Source: Bacteroidia bacterium
Lineage (GTDB): Bacteria; Bacteroidota; Bacteroidia; J057; JADKCL01
Assembly (NCBI GenBank): GCA_020635905.1
Contig: JACJYV010000001.1
Location: 1,426,001-1,490,000 of the forward strand
Direction: 5' to 3'
DNA: 64,000 bases
Shown here piece by piece: positions 60,583 to 64,000 of the stretch; within the stretch, counting starts at the first letter, position 1; every line of letters begins with the position of its first letter. The notes beneath the pieces were generated by a model that saw nothing but the letters and a program-made list of their open reading frames with translations, did not search any database and was not told the origin of the DNA. The position numbers and the translations under genes were made by a program.

Positions 60583-63165
60583 ATGCATTTTAAAGAAAGC
60601 AAAAAAGATGAATTGCTTAATTTCCTGAGAAAAGACTCAGATGTTACTTTTTTTCACCTTGTGAAGATCGATTTGTCCGCGGGCTTCGGGAAAAGCGAAT
60701 TTAGAAGGGAGGAATCCCTATTTGAAGATAAGTGTGGGATTTATAAAATTTGGTGTCAAGGGCTTTATCATCTGCCCGAAGATGAAAGAAGTTTTATCGA
60801 AATAGTTTACAACGAATTCATAACAAAGTATTCCTTACATGTAATTACTGAATTAATCCCAAGGGAAAATGAACCTTATATAAATATTGAAATTGAGAAG
60901 CGAAATATTTTTATAAAAATCGGCCTCCATGAGTTGAAAAATCAGATCAAAGTTTCGTTATCAGCTGCACCTCTAAAGGTTGGTAACCTCAATCAATATA
61001 TCGATTCTATTGTTAATGACAAATTATTTCAATCCAGCGTATATTTCCCCGAATTAAGGGAGGAACTTTCACGAAATGCAGAGTTTATCATTAACAAAAT
61101 TCAAGTCTATGAAAATGAAACGATTGAATTGCATCTTAAGAATATTTTGGGTCGCCTAATAAAGCTGCTTTATCCAACTTCATGGGAGAAAAGGTTACAA
61201 TATTCAGTTTTTATTATTCCAGGCTATGTTTCTGATTCAAATGAGCAGACAAGTGGAGGAGCAGTTGCCTTCTTTGACCCAAAAGGATTTAGCAAATCTT
61301 TTAAAGAAAAAGTTTATGCTATTAGTAACAAAACCGCTTTGTGGTCCAATTTAGAAACAGTTGAAAGCTTACTTCAGCTTGCAGAAATCCAGTCGATTTG
61401 GACCGCCATTGCTCAAGTATTGGCTAGAAACTTGAGTCATAATATTGGGAGTCATGTACTAAATATCGTTTCCAAATATTTTTTGGATTCTCAAGATGGT
61501 GAAGAAGATTTACCTCGCGCCGCATTTCTATTTGAATTTGTTCAAAAAAGAATGGAATTTATAGCAAACGGATTAAGGGCACCCTTCCAATCGACACACC
61601 GTCTTTTTGAAGAAATACTCCCAGCATATTTAAACAATAATCAAAAACGGAAGCAAAAAAGACAGCAGCTCATATCCCTTTTTGACAATATTTCGGGAAA
61701 TAAACAGATTGATTCCACTAAAATAATTTTTAAAAATTCCTGCGATGACATTTTTGTAAGTATCCCAAATGGGACATTAGGATTTCATGCACTTTACACT
61801 CTTTTGGAAAATATTATTCGAAATTCTGTTAAACATAATCAGAAATTTCCGATGGAATTAGTTTACAAGATAAAGATTGAATCACCATCGCCTTCCGAAC
61901 CTCAAGATTTTTACAAAATCAGCATCACAGATAATTTCGGGAAAATAAATTCTGAGACTGGGTTGGATGTGCCTCTTCTTAACCATAATTTGAGTCTATC
62001 TATCCTGGAAAATGGTAGCTTAAGATCCAACAACTGGGGGTTGTTGGAAATGAAAATTTGCGCCACTTTTCTTTTGGGACTTCCAATTGAACAAATTGAT
62101 TCCGCAAACAATTGCATATGCCTAGAAATAAATGGAATCACTCAGTCATTTCCCCCGGCCCTTATTATTTCACAAGATCAAGAGAATAACCTTGTACATA
62201 CATTCCATTTGCAGAAGCCAAAAACTGCTGCATTGATTGGAACCAGTTTTATTGAAAGCAAATCAATTGGAATTGAACATGTTACCAACAAGGATACATT
62301 TCAACGAACTGGGTCCAAGCATTCTTTTGCAGTATTTGAAGAATCCAACCTAACTATTGACCATGAGAAAAAAATGAATCAGAGATCAGTTCATTATGAA
62401 ACTATCGGCTCTAAAAAATTATCTTTAAATGAAAATATGTTATGGGAAAAATATTCCGAGAAAAATAACTGGAATGCATACGATCTACAAATTGGGTCAT
62501 TTGAAAAGAATTTAACCATTGATAATGGGTTTCGATATATAATTCTAGATAATCATGATGAATGGGCAAAGGAGGGCGATAATTGGCAGAAAGTATTACA
62601 AAATCCCAATAAAATTTTGTACTATGAGTACGTGTCTTCCCAATCTATCACAAAGTCGGCGGTTTGTGAAAAAATTCAGAATAACAAGAGTTCGATTCTG
62701 AAACAAAAGATTTTTGAGATGGCATTTACAGATATTATTGTTTTGGATGAGAGAGTTCAGAAAAATTTTGGTGCTGAAAAACTCAATCATAATATCTGCC
62801 AGAATCCGAAATTTGCAAATCTATTTCTACCACCCATTGATGAAAACACCGATTTAGATATGGCAAATACGGATGACATCATCCTATGGGCGAAAGAAAT
62901 TCCCCAATTTCGAGCTGGATTTAAATTAAATTACTTAATTATTCATAGGAGCCTTGTTGGGAGACATCGAATAAATGTTGAAACCTTAAAGGAAAATCTT
63001 TGTCCCGAAATCACCATTTTCGTTTCAGGTGGAGGCACACCACCTAACTTGAAGGAAGGTGAATTTTATATTCCATTTGATGTTTTGAATAATTGCTTAG
63101 GGTCAAATCCAAGCAAATTCGCTTTAGTTAATATATTAAAATCACTCAGACAAAACGTTAATTGA
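60583..63165 (+). CDS. Large GHKL-ATPase (histidine-kinase-like) protein of unknown class
   Basis: An 860-residue soluble protein with no membrane helix. Residues 1-~270 unknown. A helix RNLSHNIGSHVLNIV with H286 and H291 looks like a dimerisation/phosphoacceptor helix. The GHKL ATPase follows: N-box LLENIIRNSVKHN (407-419, N410 and N414), G1 box ITDNFGKI (448-455, D450, G453), and the G2-like NNWGLLEMKICATFLLG (~484-500). Residues ~520-860 are unrecognised alpha/beta sequence ending FVSGGGTPPNLKEGEFYIPF. It could be a histidine kinase without a transmembrane sensor or a GHKL conformational switch. The phosphoacceptor role is inference. Confidence 0.65.
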   Translation: MHFKESKKDELLNFLRKDSDVTFFHLVKIDLSAGFGKSEFRREESLFEDKCGIYKIWCQGLYHLPEDERSFIEIVYNEFITKYSLHVITELIPRENEPYINIEIEKRNIFIKIGLHELKNQIKVSLSAAPLKVGNLNQYIDSIVNDKLFQSSVYFPELREELSRNAEFIINKIQVYENETIELHLKNILGRLIKLLYPTSWEKRLQYSVFIIPGYVSDSNEQTSGGAVAFFDPKGFSKSFKEKVYAISNKTALWSNLETVESLLQLAEIQSIWTAIAQVLARNLSHNIGSHVLNIVSKYFLDSQDGEEDLPRAAFLFEFVQKRMEFIANGLRAPFQSTHRLFEEILPAYLNNNQKRKQKRQQLISLFDNISGNKQIDSTKIIFKNSCDDIFVSIPNGTLGFHALYTLLENIIRNSVKHNQKFPMELVYKIKIESPSPSEPQDFYKISITDNFGKINSETGLDVPLLNHNLSLSILENGSLRSNNWGLLEMKICATFLLGLPIEQIDSANNCICLEINGITQSFPPALIISQDQENNLVHTFHLQKPKTAALIGTSFIESKSIGIEHVTNKDTFQRTGSKHSFAVFEESNLTIDHEKKMNQRSVHYETIGSKKLSLNENMLWEKYSEKNNWNAYDLQIGSFEKNLTIDNGFRYIILDNHDEWAKEGDNWQKVLQNPNKILYYEYVSSQSITKSAVCEKIQNNKSSILKQKIFEMAFTDIIVLDERVQKNFGAEKLNHNICQNPKFANLFLPPIDENTDLDMANTDDIILWAKEIPQFRAGFKLNYLIIHRSLVGRHRINVETLKENLCPEITIFVSGGGTPPNLKEGEFYIPFDVLNNCLGSNPSKFALVNILKSLRQNVN

Positions 63166-63170
63166 CGAAA

Positions 63171-63830
63171 ATGAAGCCCTTAAAATATATCGTATTTGCA
63201 GACTTAACCACAGACTGCCAAAAAACAGGGGATAACTTTATTAAGGAGGATTTAAAATTGGATTTTCTAGGGGGAGAAAAAGAGTCAGCAATTTGCATCA
63301 AAAATGGGATTGCGGAAAACCATTCTGTTTTTAATGATTCATTTGATATTTTTCTATTTGAAGATACAAACTCCAAACCAAAAGCAAGCTCCGTTTTTTT
63401 CAGTGTATTTATTCCACAATTTTATCTACTTCGCGAAGAAATCGATTTGAGAATAATTCTCCACAAGGGCTCCAACTGGAATTTCTTTTCATTTGAAACC
63501 GGACATAAAAAATTTTATCACAAATTTGAAAAAGAAATAAAATGGCTTCAATCCCTAGAGGAATATAAAAACTGGATTTATCAGAGCCATACATCAAGCG
63601 ATGTTTATTGTAAAGAATTCAAAAAAATTGCCAAATCAATTATTGAAAAAAAAGAAAATGATTATTCAGTTGCTATGAGGAGTTTGAGCGACAAATTTTT
63701 CAATGAGCAAATAGAGGAACTATACAGGCCATTTAAATCTATTAACCCCTTTCTCCAAGTCACCACGCTCAAAAAAAAATCTAAAAAAAAATTAGACGAA
63801 TACATTTCGAAAAAGTTAAATGCTAATTAA
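63171..63830 (+). CDS. Unknown protein downstream of the GHKL gene
   Basis: 219 residues from ATG 63171; a TTG at 63162 overlapping the previous stop is also open. Residues ~5-110 look like a small alpha/beta domain (YIVFADLTTDCQKTGDNF, then FDIFLFEDTNSKPKASSVFF), which could be a degenerate receiver domain: a D-rich first strand and VFFSVFIPQFYLLREEIDLRI. The rest is lysine-rich and helical (KEFKKIAKSIIEKKENDYS). No receiver aspartate/lysine triad can be assigned with confidence. It may be a partner of the GHKL protein; adjacency is the only evidence. Confidence 0.5.
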   Translation: MKPLKYIVFADLTTDCQKTGDNFIKEDLKLDFLGGEKESAICIKNGIAENHSVFNDSFDIFLFEDTNSKPKASSVFFSVFIPQFYLLREEIDLRIILHKGSNWNFFSFETGHKKFYHKFEKEIKWLQSLEEYKNWIYQSHTSSDVYCKEFKKIAKSIIEKKENDYSVAMRSLSDKFFNEQIEELYRPFKSINPFLQVTTLKKKSKKKLDEYISKKLNAN

Positions 63831-63832
63831 AT

Positions 63833-64000
63833 ATTATTAGGACCTTTATTTCCAATATCAAGATTCAAGAACAGGGATGGGATATCGAAATCAACCCCAG
63901 GGATAGCATTGAACAACTCCAAAAAATTTCATTTCCTGAAACTACTACCTTCATCATTGACGTCCACTGCACCTTCAAGGGGGCTGAGAAAATGCAGCAG
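63833..64000 (+). CDS. 5' part of another operon gene (runs off right edge)
   Basis: From the TAA at 63824-63826 the frame stays open to the window end: RTFISNIKIQEQGWDIEINP, then FPETTTFIIDVHCTFKGAEK. The codons upstream are TTA, AAT, ATT and ATT, so no ATG, GTG or TTG starts it; an ATT start near 63833 is possible, or it is part of an overlapping gene. The alpha/beta pattern is protein-like. Function cannot be told from ~55 residues. Confidence 0.45.
   Translation, partial: MIRTFISNIKIQEQGWDIEINPRDSIEQLQKISFPETTTFIIDVHCTFKGAEKMQQ

Noticed and set aside
1..64000. tRNA or rRNA genes
   Set aside because: Reading the intergenic gaps I found no cloverleaf-like set with a TTCGA-type T loop and acceptor stem, and no rRNA signature; a covariance-model scan would be decisive.

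Overview
The window looks like a chromosomal segment of a Bacteroidota bacterium, most likely a Saprospirales-type organism; the order is inference. Two secreted proteins end in type IX secretion (T9SS) type A sorting domains and carry SprB-like or Ig-like repeats. One promoter matches the Bacteroidota consensus exactly (TTTG, 19 nt, TAACTTTG). DUF6577, DUF4157 and DUF4255 families are present, as is a TonB receptor with a TPR-like front end. I see no rRNA, tRNA or CRISPR array.

Region 1 (1-28.9 kb) is mostly short housekeeping or accessory units on the + strand: RlmF, hydrolases, a beta-propeller protein, a P-loop kinase paired with a Thg1-like 3'-5' polymerase, an AbiEi-like regulator beside a relic of its nucleotidyltransferase partner, an MpaB/Lcp-type oxygenase, a CPBP protease, VF530, DinB, an FMN reductase, a B12-type radical SAM protein, an MFS transporter, a DbpA-like helicase with a DEFD box, PaiB, a T9SS adhesin-like protein, and a BlaI repressor with an unusual M56 - lytic transglycosylase - M23 fusion. 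A strong palindrome overlaps the BlaI promoter.

Region 2 (29.2-49.2 kb) is accessory. It opens with an eCIS-type DUF4157 cargo protein whose C-terminal half has the residue spacing of a His-Me-finger (Serratia-type) nuclease. Then comes a tightly packed seven-gene operon: TIR protein, nSTAND-WD40 ATPase, TonB-dependent receptor, alpha/beta hydrolase, Npt-like translocase with HEAT repeats, histidine phosphatase, exported protein. On the minus strand follow a helical-repeat protein, a Pvc16-like DUF4255 protein (tail-cap family of contractile injection systems) with a membrane-anchored neighbour, and poorly conserved or decayed sequence. No sheath, tube, baseplate or AAA+ genes of an injection system are in the window.

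Region 3 (49.1-50.6 kb) is a DUF1016 (YhcG-type) PDDEXK nuclease gene framed by 75-bp direct repeats with terminator-like hairpins and by a short inverted repeat. The gene itself contains two copies of a palindromic word in frame.

Region 4 (51.4-64 kb) holds a 1384-residue M4 metalloprotease with Ig-like tandem repeats and a T9SS tail. After a terminator comes a visibly more AT-rich operon running off the right edge: a complete branched-chain amino-acid type ABC importer (LivH, M, G, F and binding protein), a SAM methyltransferase, an 860-residue GHKL-ATPase protein with a histidine-rich helix, an unknown protein, and the start of another gene.

The best candidates for undescribed systems are the TIR/nSTAND/TonB-receptor operon and the Liv-transporter/GHKL operon. 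The most solid single-gene novelties are the M56-SLT-M23 fusion and the DUF4157-nuclease protein.
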